Source: Alphaproteobacteria bacterium
GTDB taxonomy: Bacteria > Pseudomonadota > Alphaproteobacteria > Rhizobiales > Rhizobiaceae
NCBI GenBank assembly: GCA_024742485.1
Contig: JANSYK010000001.1
Location: forward strand, 806,001-870,000
Reading direction: 5' to 3'
Length of the DNA: 64,000 bases
The notes beneath the pieces are model-generated. The model was given only the letters and a program-made list of their open reading frames with translations. It ran no database searches and was not told where the DNA came from. Below are positions 54,227-63,441 of this stretch, in pieces. The number at the start of each line of letters is the position of its first letter. Positions within the stretch are counted from its first letter, which is position 1. The position numbers were made by a program, and so were the translations under genes.

Positions 54227-55158
54227 CAGGTTGGATCCTGCGCCAATTGAATGAGATAATGGGCAATCATCAGATCGAGATGCGCTCCACCGCCATTCTT
54301 GAAAACGGTGATTTCCTCTGGCGAAACACGCCCGGCGTCGCCGCCCACAAGGTCATAGAGATCACCCTGAACATCATTACGGGCGATAACGCCGCTCTGG
54401 ATCGGGATCATCAGCTCACCGATGTGATCGAGCGTCGTTTCACGGCTGTCGACAAAAATACGTCCGCGCTCCATAAGAGCATCATCGGCTTCCCGCATAT
54501 CCGCCTTGAAAGCGCCGATCAGATCCACATGCGTTCCCGGTCCGACCCAATCGCCTTCCAGGACCGGCACCTTGGAAGTCGTTGCCGTAGAGACGATATT
54601 GGCCCCCTCGCATGCCACCTTGGCATCGCGCACCTGTACTGCGGGTATTCCTCGTTGCAGCAGACCGTCGACCAGCGCGCCGGCACGGGCGCTGGACCGG
54701 CCACAGATGCGCACCTGTTCCAGAGTCGGAAACTGCGCTGCATAGGCTTCCGCCAGGCTGTCGGACACCGCGCCGGCCCCGAATATGGTCAGGATTTTCG
54801 GCTCGGATCTTGCCAGACAACGCGCACCCAGTACCGAATCCGCAGCCGTTTTCCATCGCGTCACCAGCTCGGAATCAACGAGTGCAAGGGGTGTACCCGT
54901 GCCGGTCTCGAAACACAGCATCGCGCCCTGAACCGTCGGCAGGCCGCGCTCCTGATTGTCCGGGATGACCGTGACGGTTTTCACGCCGCTTCCCAATCCA
55001 TCGACATAGGCCGCGCGACTCAACATGGTCATAGCCTCGTCTCCGAGAAATATGTCGGCAATTTGCGGCTGCGGCAGACGGTGTCCCTGTTCCAGCGCCG
55101 CGATGACGCCCAGCCAGTCGGGAAGTGAAGTCAGGTCTTCTGTTGAGATGAATTTCAT
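54226..55158 (-). CDS. Ornithine cyclodeaminase/mu-crystallin family protein
   Basis: A 310-residue NAD(P)-dependent protein. The substrate-binding segment V-T-R-W-K-T-A-A-D-S-V is near residues 84-94, and the nucleotide loop I-F-G-A-G-A-V-S-D-S-L near 108-118. Members deaminate ornithine to proline or reduce cyclic imino acids and N-methyl amino acids. It is coupled to the M20 deacylase and preceded by the XRE-cupin regulator, which suggests breakdown of a cyclic or N-modified amino acid. Confidence 0.9.
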   Translation of the reverse strand: MKFISTEDLTSLPDWLGVIAALEQGHRLPQPQIADIFLGDEAMTMLSRAAYVDGLGSGVKTVTVIPDNQERGLPTVQGAMLCFETGTGTPLALVDSELVTRWKTAADSVLGARCLARSEPKILTIFGAGAVSDSLAEAYAAQFPTLEQVRICGRSSARAGALVDGLLQRGIPAVQVRDAKVACEGANIVSTATTSKVPVLEGDWVGPGTHVDLIGAFKADMREADDALMERGRIFVDSRETTLDHIGELMIPIQSGVIARNDVQGDLYDLVGGDAGRVSPEEITVFKNGGGAHLDLMIAHYLIQLAQDPT

Positions 55159-55183
55159 GGGGGGCCGCTATCTCAGGCAAATT

Positions 55184-55843
55184 CTATTCGGTGGATCCGA
55201 TGCCATAGCCACTTGCCTTGATGCGTTCCAGGGACGAACTGATCCACAGAACACGCGTCTCCTCTTCATCGGCAGCGATCAGAGCATGACCGAGCGAACT
55301 GTCAAAGTAAATGCAATCACCCGCGGTCAGATCCGTAGGCTCGTAAAGTTCGGTGTGTAACGTCACTTTGCCCGAGAGCACGTAGAAGAACTCTTCCCCT
55401 TCATGTGCCGACAAGGCAGGAAATGCCTCGACCGAATGGGCCTTGATTGTCGCCAGGAGCGGAATGAACTTCTTCTTGGTCAGTTCGGTACACAGGAACG
55501 TGTAGCTGTAGACCGGTGTCTCGTGGGTCGTGCCGTTCCCCTGTCGGCTGATGGACCGCCGCCCGGTGCTCCCGACTGCATGCATGGGCGAAACAAGCGT
55601 GCCGACGTCAACGCCCAGCCCGCTCGCCAGAGCCACCAGCGTATCGAATGTTGGTGATATCTGCCGGTTTTCGATCTTCGACAGCGTGGAAGTCGAAAGT
55701 CCGCTGCGCCGGGCCAGTTCCTCAAGGTTCAGTCCGTCGGCCTTTCGCAAGGCTCGGACCGTGTGAGCAAGCTTGAGAACCTCTTGCCGCATCTTCGAAC
55801 GGTCAGCAACAAAACGCTTTTCGTCTCGATCGGGTGTGTTCAT
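55184..55843 (-). CDS. XRE-family regulator with cupin sensor domain
   Basis: A 219-residue regulator. An N-terminal helix-turn-helix (residues 25-80; L-E-E-L-A-R-R-S-G-L-S-T-S-T-L-S-K-I-E-N) is followed by a small cupin (G-E-E-F-F-Y-V-L-S-G-K-V and P-T-D-L-T-A-G-D). The group senses small polar metabolites. Its gene is divergent from the hydantoinase pair and upstream of the cyclodeaminase/M20 pair, so it probably controls both directions. Confidence 0.92.
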   Translation of the reverse strand: MNTPDRDEKRFVADRSKMRQEVLKLAHTVRALRKADGLNLEELARRSGLSTSTLSKIENRQISPTFDTLVALASGLGVDVGTLVSPMHAVGSTGRRSISRQGNGTTHETPVYSYTFLCTELTKKKFIPLLATIKAHSVEAFPALSAHEGEEFFYVLSGKVTLHTELYEPTDLTAGDCIYFDSSLGHALIAADEEETRVLWISSSLERIKASGYGIGSTE

Positions 55844-55894
55844 GGGAATGCGGCTCCAGCTGTGAGTGCCCTATGATGCGCATTCGAAAATACG

Positions 55895-55922
55895 TTGACA
55901 AGAGTACCGGTACAAGTAATCT
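55895..55922 (+). promoter_or_regulatory. Promoter of the hydantoinase operon with operator in the spacer
   Basis: TTGACA (55895-55900), a 16-base spacer, then TAATCT (55917-55922), a good sigma-70 match. The spacer holds the perfect palindrome GTACCGGTAC at 55904-55913, where a bound repressor would block polymerase. The divergent XRE-cupin protein is the natural candidate. Confidence 0.55.
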
Positions 55923-55996
55923 CATAAAATAATTTCGTATGTGAAAAAATCGGTATCCCCGGACGAAACCCGGTCAGCCTCGGGAGAGTTGGCAAA

Positions 55997-58015
55997 ATGT
56001 CTACAAGAATAGCAGTCGATATCGGTGGCACATTCACGGACCTTGTCTATTTCGACGAAAAGACCGGCGCCACCGTGCAAGGCAAGGTTTCGACAGTTCC
56101 ATCAGCACCCGAACAGGGCGTCGAGACCGCCATTCAGACCTTCGTGCCGCCCGAAATCATTGCCGACGCGGAGTATTTCCTTCATGGGACCACCGTTGGT
56201 CTTAACGCCCTGCTGGAGCGTCGTGGTGCGACGGTCGGCCTGATCACCACCGACGGGTTTCGCGACGCACTCGAAATCCGTCGCGGTGACCGCGTCGAGA
56301 TGTACAATCTCTTCTGGCACCAGACAAAACCACTCGTTCCGCGTCGCCTGCGGCTTGAGGTTCCGGGGCGCATCCTGGCTGATGGAACGATCGAAGGCGC
56401 ACCGACAGCGGAAGCGGTTTCCTCCGCCGTCCGGACCTTTGCGGAACATGGTGTCAACAGCATCGCCGTCAGCCTGATCAATGCCTATGTCGATCCCCAA
56501 CATGAAATCCTGGTTGAAAAACTGTTGCGGGAGGCAGGTTTCGAAGGCGGGATTACGCTGTCCCATCGCATTTCCGGAGAATATCGGGAGTATGAACGCA
56601 CATCGACGGCCGTCATCGATGCCTTCGTGCGCGGGCGAATGGCGAACTATCTGCAGCGCCTGGATGGAAAGCTCCGCGACCTGGGCTTCACCGGCCAAAG
56701 CCTGATCACGCGGTCGGGTGGCGGTTCAATGACATTTTCCGAAGCCGAAGAGCGCCCGTTCGAAACGATCATGTCCGGCCCTGTCGGCGGTGCGCAGGGC
56801 GCCAGTGAATTCGCCCATCTCCTCGGCGACGAGCAAATCGTCACAGCGGATGTCGGTGGAACGAGTTTTGACACATCGTTGATCCTTCGTGGCGAGCCTC
56901 AGATCCTCTTTGAAGGAGAGATCGACAATATGCCGATCCAGTCACCCTGGGTAGATGTGCGCTCGATCGGCGCCGGAGGGGGATCGATCGCCTATGCCGA
57001 CACGGGCGGATTCATGCGGGTAGGACCGCAGAGTGCTGGTGCCGACCCCGGCCCGGCCTGTTATGCCAAAGGTGGGACCGCTCCGGCCGTCACCGATGGT
57101 GCCGCTTATCTCGGCATGCTGGGCCCCGGTGAACTCGCATCCGGCATTACCCTTGACATCGATGCGGCGAAAAACGCCATTGCACAGGTTGCCTCAGCCA
57201 TCGATCAACCGGTTGAAAAGGCCGCCGCGGGTATTCTGCAGATTGCTGCGACATCCATGGCGAATGCCATGCGCGAAATCTCGGTCGAACAGGGACTGGA
57301 TCCGCGCGGCATGACCCTTCTGCCCTTTGGTGGTGCCGGCCCGATGATGGGCACCTTGCTGGCCGACGAAATGCAGATGAACCGGATTGTCATCCCACCC
57401 TATGCCGGGATCTTTTCGGCCTGGGGTCTGCTCGGCGCCGATATGGTGCAAAGCGCTTCACAGACATTGATTCTGCCCTTCGACGAAGCCTGTGTGGAGC
57501 CCGTCAACCGCATCCTGACCGACCTGTTGACCGGCATCCGGGCACGCGGAGAAAGCAGCGATGCCGCCGAACCTTCCCTGCGGCTGGATGTTCGGTATCT
57601 GGGGCAGGAACATACCCTTTCGATTCCCGTCGCGCTCGACGGCGAAAGGCTCGGTGAGGAGATTCCGATCATCGCTGAACGCTTCCGCGAGGAATATGCG
57701 CGCACCTTTGGAGCGACGATGAATGACGGGCTGGAACTGACCTCGGTTCGTGCGCAGCTCAAGACTCCCCTGCCCAAACGCGATCTGGTCCCGCCGAAGG
57801 ACGCAAGCCCGGCCTCGGGCGTTGCGGAAATTGAGGCCTATTCGTTTCGCGATGCGACACGAAAACCGTTCAGGATCTGTCCCCGTGACCAATTGGGTGA
57901 CGGCATGGACGGCCCGCTGATCGTAACGGAAACCGTGACCACGACCTATGTGGACAGTGGCTGGCACATACGCCCGGGCACGCACGGCGAAATGATTCTC
58001 GAAAGGAGTGCCTGA
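55997..58015 (+). CDS. Hydantoinase/oxoprolinase A subunit
   Basis: A 672-residue ATP-dependent amidohydrolase subunit of the HyuA/OplA family. The phosphate motif D-I-G-G-T-F-T-D is at residues 8-15; D-V-G-G-T-S-F-D and G-A-G-G-G-S-I-A-Y follow in the ASKHA domain. It would open a cyclic amide (5-oxoproline, hydantoin or N-methylhydantoin) with the B subunit, whose start is one base past this stop codon. Confidence 0.94.
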   Translation: MSTRIAVDIGGTFTDLVYFDEKTGATVQGKVSTVPSAPEQGVETAIQTFVPPEIIADAEYFLHGTTVGLNALLERRGATVGLITTDGFRDALEIRRGDRVEMYNLFWHQTKPLVPRRLRLEVPGRILADGTIEGAPTAEAVSSAVRTFAEHGVNSIAVSLINAYVDPQHEILVEKLLREAGFEGGITLSHRISGEYREYERTSTAVIDAFVRGRMANYLQRLDGKLRDLGFTGQSLITRSGGGSMTFSEAEERPFETIMSGPVGGAQGASEFAHLLGDEQIVTADVGGTSFDTSLILRGEPQILFEGEIDNMPIQSPWVDVRSIGAGGGSIAYADTGGFMRVGPQSAGADPGPACYAKGGTAPAVTDGAAYLGMLGPGELASGITLDIDAAKNAIAQVASAIDQPVEKAAAGILQIAATSMANAMREISVEQGLDPRGMTLLPFGGAGPMMGTLLADEMQMNRIVIPPYAGIFSAWGLLGADMVQSASQTLILPFDEACVEPVNRILTDLLTGIRARGESSDAAEPSLRLDVRYLGQEHTLSIPVALDGERLGEEIPIIAERFREEYARTFGATMNDGLELTSVRAQLKTPLPKRDLVPPKDASPASGVAEIEAYSFRDATRKPFRICPRDQLGDGMDGPLIVTETVTTTYVDSGWHIRPGTHGEMILERSA

Positions 58016-58016
58016 T

Positions 58017-59735
58017 ATGTCTGACCAGGGGATTCTGACGCATCCCGCCGGGCAGCCGCGCCAACCGGTTACCGGCACCTCCGATCCGATCACCACCGAA
58101 GTCGTGCGCCACGCACTCAACTCGGCGGCCAATCAGATGAAGCGGGCGCTGATCCGCACCGCTTTTTCGCCGATTATCTACGAGGTGCTTGACTTCGCTG
58201 TGGCGATCTACGACCGGCATCTCAGAATGCTGTCCCAGGCACCAAGCCTGCCGCTTTTCATGGGCACCCTGAACTATGCGGTCGAAGAGGCAGTGAAGGG
58301 CGTGGGCGGGGAAGAAGCCATCGATCCCGGTGATGTGCTGATCTACAACTGGTCCTATGGAACTGGCAGTCATGCGCAGGATGTTGTCATTGTTGTTCCG
58401 GCATTCCATGAAGACACACTCATCGGTTACACGGCCATCAAGGGACATTGGCTCGATATCGCGGCCAAGGAACCCTACTGCACCGACACGGTCGACATCT
58501 TTCAGGAAGGCACCGTCTATCCCGGACTGAAGCTTTACCGCAAGGGCGAGCTCAACGAGGACGTTTATCGCATCATCATGGCCAATACCCGCATGCCCAA
58601 GGCGGTCGCCGGCGATATGGGTGCGCAGGTGACCGGGTGCAGGGTCGGTGTTGAACGCTTTCAGGAAGTCGTGGCGCGGTTTGGCCTTGAGACCTACCAG
58701 GCGGCCGTCGAAGACATGTTCGATCACGGCGACACGGTGATCCGTTCCTTCTTCGAGAAAATTCCCGACGGGCGCTATGTCGGCAAGGGCCGGATGGACA
58801 GCAATGGCGTAACCCCCGGCGAAGTCCCCTTCGAAATCGCACTTGAAATCAACGGGTCGGATGTGCGCATTGATTTTTCCGGCGTCCCTGAACAACAACG
58901 CGGTCCGATCAACTGCCCCCTGCCGTCGACCATGTCGGCGGCACGCGTGGCGATCACCATGCTGGCCGGCTACGGCGAACCGCCGCATGAGGGACATTTC
59001 CGTCCGATTGAGGTCATCACCCGCGAAGGAACGATGTTCCACCCGGTCTCACCGGCTCCCTGTTTCATTTATGGATGGCCGGCATTGCAGGCCATCGAGA
59101 TTATCTATCGCGCCCTGGCCGAGGCCATGCCAGATGCCGTGCCTGCGTCGTCGGGTGGCTGCATCTGCGCCTGTGTCTGGTGGGGTGAGAAGGAAGATGG
59201 AAGCGCCTGGATGGACGGAGCGCCACATCCGGTGGGTCAGGGCGCCTGGAAAGGCGGAGACGGCGGCACGATGCTGCACATCGCCGAAAGCGCTACACGT
59301 TTCACCCCCGTCGAGGTTTGGGAAACCCGCAACCCATGGGTAGTCGAGCATATGCGGCTGGCACCCGATTCCGGCGGTCCGGGAGAATGGCGCGGCGGCG
59401 CAGGCATAGACTTCCGGTTCCGGATGCTTGCGGACACCTACGCCACCACCGTTTTCGAACGGTCGGAATTTCCGCCGTGGGGTCTGGCGGGCGGCGGCGA
59501 AGGAAGAGCCAATCGCTGTGATTTGACCATAGCGGGCAAAGAGACAGAGAACATCTCAAAAGCCACCGGTGTGCTCATTCCGAAAGGCGAGCGCCTGGAC
59601 TTCATCACCGGCGGCGGTGGTGGTTATGGCAACCCCGCAGACCGACCGGTTGAAGCGGTGGAAGATGATCTGGCCGATGGCTACATCACCGAAGATTTCG
59701 CTCGCAAGCACTATCCGCAAAGGGTTGCCCGGTAA
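58017..59735 (+). CDS. Hydantoinase/oxoprolinase B subunit
   Basis: A 572-residue HyuB/OplB partner. D-P-I-T-T-E-V-V-R-H-A-L-N-S-A-A is the standard opening, with A-V-A-I-Y-D and P-L-F-M-G-T-L downstream and the glycine-rich G-G-G-G-G-Y-G-N-P at the end. ATG 58017 follows GAAAGGAG, nine bases inside a longer frame starting at GTG 58008. Coupled to the A subunit. Confidence 0.94.
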   Translation: MSDQGILTHPAGQPRQPVTGTSDPITTEVVRHALNSAANQMKRALIRTAFSPIIYEVLDFAVAIYDRHLRMLSQAPSLPLFMGTLNYAVEEAVKGVGGEEAIDPGDVLIYNWSYGTGSHAQDVVIVVPAFHEDTLIGYTAIKGHWLDIAAKEPYCTDTVDIFQEGTVYPGLKLYRKGELNEDVYRIIMANTRMPKAVAGDMGAQVTGCRVGVERFQEVVARFGLETYQAAVEDMFDHGDTVIRSFFEKIPDGRYVGKGRMDSNGVTPGEVPFEIALEINGSDVRIDFSGVPEQQRGPINCPLPSTMSAARVAITMLAGYGEPPHEGHFRPIEVITREGTMFHPVSPAPCFIYGWPALQAIEIIYRALAEAMPDAVPASSGGCICACVWWGEKEDGSAWMDGAPHPVGQGAWKGGDGGTMLHIAESATRFTPVEVWETRNPWVVEHMRLAPDSGGPGEWRGGAGIDFRFRMLADTYATTVFERSEFPPWGLAGGGEGRANRCDLTIAGKETENISKATGVLIPKGERLDFITGGGGGYGNPADRPVEAVEDDLADGYITEDFARKHYPQRVAR

Positions 59736-59905
59736 TGGTTTCCCCGGGCAATTTGGAGAAATCCATCTCGAAAGCGACACGCAGGATTTGGTTTCTGGAC
59801 GAAATCTGTGCCAAAAATGGCAAAAGGTGAAACTGAATTTCGCAATTCGGTCATCCGACCGGGGTTGCGGATGAAAAACACCCAACAACCGAAGGGAGAA
59901 CGAAA

Positions 59906-61501
59906 ATGCTCAGACAACTGCTTCTAATATCAACGGCCACGGTGGCAATCGGCTTGATGGCCGGGCCGGTCGCAGCCGAACGTATCTTGCGCATGGATGA
60001 GGCGCCGATCGGGGAAATGGACCCGGCCAAGGGCACCGACTATGCCGACACGGTGCTAGCGATCAATCTCTATGACACGCTCGTTTATCCGAAACAGGGC
60101 GGCGCCGGTGTTCAACCCCATTTGGCGACCGAATGGGACATCAATGGCGAAGAATACACTTTCAAACTGCGGGATGACGTCACATTCAATTCCGGCAATC
60201 CGCTGACCGCCTCCGACGTGGTCTTCACCTATAACCGGTTGATGGCGATGGGTCAGGGCAATTCCGGCCTTTTTGCCGGTGTTGTCGACAAGGTCGAGGC
60301 GATCGATGATCACACGGTCAAGTTCACCTTGACCAAACCCTTCGCGCCGTTCCTGGCCTCATTGGTCCGCCTGCCGATCGTTGACGAAAAACTGGTCAGC
60401 CAGCATTTCAAGGACGGCGATCACGGCGACAAGGGTGACTACGGCTCCGAATGGCTGTCCCAGAACAGTGCCGGATCCGGAGCCTATGTCGCGGAAAGTC
60501 ACGACCCGCAAACCGAAACCGTGCTGGTTTATGAGCCGAACTACTTCCTCGAGCCGGCTGAAAACCACCCCGAGAGGGTGCGTTACCGGTATGGTCTGGA
60601 CGCGCCGACCGTGCGCGCTTTGATGGCCCGTGGTGAGCACGATATCTCCAGCCAGTGGCTGCCGCCGGAAGTCTTCAAGGCGCTTGCCGATGAAGGGGTT
60701 GTTAAACTGGTGACGGAGGCCGGTCTGACCGGTGAATACTTCAAACTCAACACGCGACGCGCACCTCTCGACGACGTCCATTGCCGCCGTGCGCTGGCCT
60801 ATGCGTTCGACTACAACACGCTGCAACAGTTGGTCCGGATCAATGAGGACACCACGCAGGGTCGCCCGATGAAAAGCGCCCTGCCCGTCGGTCTGGTTGG
60901 ATTTGATGCGTCACTGGACGATTTCGCGCAGAACATGGAACGTGCAAAGTCGGAACTGGAACAGTGCAAATACGACCCGGCTGAACATCCTCTGGACATT
61001 GCCTGGATTGCCGAAACACCAGCGCGCGAAAAAGGCGCCCTGATGATGCAGGCGATCTATTCGCAACTCGGCTTCAAGGCCAGCATCACCCGCACACCCT
61101 GGGGACTGATCACCGAACAGGTCACGAGCCCGGACACGGCACCCCATGTGATCGAAATCGCGGTTTCAGCACTGACACCGGACACCGATTCACTGCTGTT
61201 CAACATGTACCATTCGTCGATGCCTCCAACCTGGATGTCGGCGTCCTACATGGTGAACGAGGAACTGGACAAACTGCTGGAAGCCGGTCGTTTGGAAACC
61301 GATCCGGCCAAGCGCCAGGAAATCTACGCCCAGGCCAACGAAATCCTGGCCGATCAGGTGCCGGATATCTATGCCTATGAGCTGTTGGGTGCTTTTGCCG
61401 TGCGCAATGGCGTGAACTTCAACAACCTGGAAGATCCGGCGAAAACCTATCCGGTTTCTGGCTTCAACGCCCTCTTCAAGGATGTTTCGATCAACGAATA
61501 A
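59906..61501 (+). CDS. ABC peptide/amide substrate-binding protein (family 5)
   Basis: A 531-residue periplasmic DppA/OppA-type protein with a signal peptide ending V-A-A-E (about residue 25). The L-N-T-R-R-A-P-L-D-D-V-x-C-R-R-A-L family core is intact. It follows the hydantoinase genes by 170 bp and heads a dipeptide-type transporter, suggesting uptake of a cyclic peptide or amide that the HyuAB enzyme hydrolyses. Confidence 0.93.
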   Translation: MLRQLLLISTATVAIGLMAGPVAAERILRMDEAPIGEMDPAKGTDYADTVLAINLYDTLVYPKQGGAGVQPHLATEWDINGEEYTFKLRDDVTFNSGNPLTASDVVFTYNRLMAMGQGNSGLFAGVVDKVEAIDDHTVKFTLTKPFAPFLASLVRLPIVDEKLVSQHFKDGDHGDKGDYGSEWLSQNSAGSGAYVAESHDPQTETVLVYEPNYFLEPAENHPERVRYRYGLDAPTVRALMARGEHDISSQWLPPEVFKALADEGVVKLVTEAGLTGEYFKLNTRRAPLDDVHCRRALAYAFDYNTLQQLVRINEDTTQGRPMKSALPVGLVGFDASLDDFAQNMERAKSELEQCKYDPAEHPLDIAWIAETPAREKGALMMQAIYSQLGFKASITRTPWGLITEQVTSPDTAPHVIEIAVSALTPDTDSLLFNMYHSSMPPTWMSASYMVNEELDKLLEAGRLETDPAKRQEIYAQANEILADQVPDIYAYELLGAFAVRNGVNFNNLEDPAKTYPVSGFNALFKDVSINE

Positions 61502-61516
61502 ACCCTGAAAAGGTGG

Positions 61517-61538
61517 CCCCGCGCAGCCATGCGCGGGG
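61517..61538 (+). promoter_or_regulatory. Intercistronic hairpin after the peptide-binding-protein gene
   Basis: CCCCGCGCA (61517-61525) and TGCGCGGGG (61530-61538) form a perfect 9-bp stem with a 4-base loop, followed by TTCTTT, 15 bases past the stop codon. It may be a partial terminator or mRNA stabiliser, giving more binding protein than permease. Confidence 0.7.
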
Positions 61539-61585
61539 TTCTTTGAGCTGGACCGGGATGCGGAGACAGGTTTGGACCTCGTCGT

Positions 61586-62611
61586 ATGAATTCAATTCTT
61601 TCTGTGTTGGCCCGCCGCCTGGCGACGACAACCCTGGTTCTTTTTGGCGTATCCGTCCTCATCTTCCTGATTGCCCGCATCATTCCCGGCGATCCGGCCC
61701 GTATCGCACTTGGACCAAGAGCAACGCCGGAACAGGTCGAACGGATGCGCGAAACGCTGCATCTCAATGAGCCGCTGGTAACCCAATATTTCTATTTTCT
61801 GAGCGATCTCCTGCGCGGTGACCTGGGTATTTCCCTTTATACCAACCGTCCGGTGATGACCGACATAGCGCAGTTCCTGCCGGCCACTCTGGAGCTTGTG
61901 CTGCTTGCCGGCATTTTCATGGTCGCGATCGGACTTCCTCTGGGTGCCCTGGCTGCCCGGCATCGTGGTGGATGGCCGGACAATATTATCCGGGTGTTGA
62001 CCCTGATGACCGTTTCGGCTCCGTCCTTTGTGTGGGCGGTGATCCTTGTTCTCCTGTTTTCCTATTATTTGCCGCTCTTTCCCATTGCCGGGCGAATCCA
62101 CGAAACGATCATGATTCCTCCGGTCACCGGGTTCATGCTGATCGATACGATACTGGCCGGAAGCTGGGACGGATTCTGGTCGGCACTGCATCACCTCATT
62201 CTCCCGGCTTTCGCGCTATCGCTCTCTGGGATTGGCCAAGCAGCACGGCTGACACGGTCGAATATGGTGGAGGTCTATGACCAACCCTACATCGAAATGG
62301 CGCAATCCTATGGATTCCCCGAGGATCGCATCGCCCGCAAATATGCGTTTAAACCGTCCTTGATTCCGTCCCTGACGATTATCGGGCTCGATTTTGCCGC
62401 CCTTCTTGGCAATGCATTTCTGGTCGAGACCATATTCGCCTGGCCAGGCATTTCCCGCTATGGCGTAGGCGTGATCCTGCAAAAGGACCTCAACGCCATC
62501 GTCGGCACGGTCATGATCATCTCGGCCACCTTCCTCATCGCCAACATCATCGTCGATCTGCTGGTTGCCTACATCAATCCACGCATCCGCTACGCGGAGC
62601 GCTCGAAATGA
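61586..62611 (+). CDS. ABC peptide-type permease (DppB family)
   Basis: A 341-residue permease with six helices. The first helix, the periplasmic loop R-I-I-P-G-D-P-A-R-I-A-L-G and the EAA-type loop I-G-Q-A-A-R-L-T-R-S-N-M are DppB signatures. The stop codon overlaps the next permease start as ATGA. Confidence 0.94.
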   Translation: MNSILSVLARRLATTTLVLFGVSVLIFLIARIIPGDPARIALGPRATPEQVERMRETLHLNEPLVTQYFYFLSDLLRGDLGISLYTNRPVMTDIAQFLPATLELVLLAGIFMVAIGLPLGALAARHRGGWPDNIIRVLTLMTVSAPSFVWAVILVLLFSYYLPLFPIAGRIHETIMIPPVTGFMLIDTILAGSWDGFWSALHHLILPAFALSLSGIGQAARLTRSNMVEVYDQPYIEMAQSYGFPEDRIARKYAFKPSLIPSLTIIGLDFAALLGNAFLVETIFAWPGISRYGVGVILQKDLNAIVGTVMIISATFLIANIIVDLLVAYINPRIRYAERSK

Positions 62612-63441
62612 AGCGGGCTCTGACCATATTGTTGAGCAATCCGCTATCGGTTGTCGGACTGACGCTGGTGACGTTTGTTGTGCTGACGGCCCTGCTTGCG
62701 GATTTCATTTCCCCCTATCCCGAACACGCGGGAGCGGTGGTGGATTTCCTCAATGCCAACAAGCCGCCTAGTGCCGAGTATTGGCTCGGCACCGACGTGG
62801 TCGGGCGGGACCAGCTCTCACGCATATTCTACGCCTATCGGGTCTCCCTTGGGCTGGGCGTCGTCGTTCTCGCCATTGCCGTTCCCATCGGTGTCACGGT
62901 CGGGCTTGTGGCCGGGTATCTGGGCGGATGGGCCGACTATGTCCTGATGCGGATCACGGATGTGTTTCTCTCCATTCCGCCGCTTGTGCTGGCACTGGCG
63001 ATCATGGGCCTGCTGGAGCCGACGCTGCTTAATGGCATGATTGCAGTGACCGCCATGTGGTGGCCATGGTATGCGCGGTTGGTCTACAACATCACGCGGG
63101 CGCAGAAAGTAGAAGGTTACGTCCTTGCCGCCGAGGTGATCGGTGCTGGAAAGCTACACATCATCTTCCGCGAAATCCTTCCCAACTGCATGCCCTCCAT
63201 CATCACCAAGATGACGCTGGATTTCGGCTTCGTCATCCTGATCGCCGCATCGCTTTCCTTCCTCGGCCTCGGTGTCCAGGCTCCCACGCCGGACCTTGGC
63301 TCCATGGTCTCCGAGGGAACCAGATATCTGCCGGACAGCTGGTGGCTGACGGTGTTTCCGGGCATTGCAATCCTGATTGCCGTGTTCGGCTTCAACCTGA
63401 TCGGCGATGTATTGCGTGAAGTTCTGGATCCGGACCTATGA
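62608..63441 (+). CDS. ABC peptide-type permease (DppC family)
   Basis: A 277-residue permease; after helix 1 it has W-L-G-T-D-V-V-G-R-D-Q-L-S-R, the hallmark of DppC, and five more helices. It overlaps both neighbours as ATGA, so subunit stoichiometry is tightly coupled. Confidence 0.94.
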   Translation: MKRALTILLSNPLSVVGLTLVTFVVLTALLADFISPYPEHAGAVVDFLNANKPPSAEYWLGTDVVGRDQLSRIFYAYRVSLGLGVVVLAIAVPIGVTVGLVAGYLGGWADYVLMRITDVFLSIPPLVLALAIMGLLEPTLLNGMIAVTAMWWPWYARLVYNITRAQKVEGYVLAAEVIGAGKLHIIFREILPNCMPSIITKMTLDFGFVILIAASLSFLGLGVQAPTPDLGSMVSEGTRYLPDSWWLTVFPGIAILIAVFGFNLIGDVLREVLDPDL

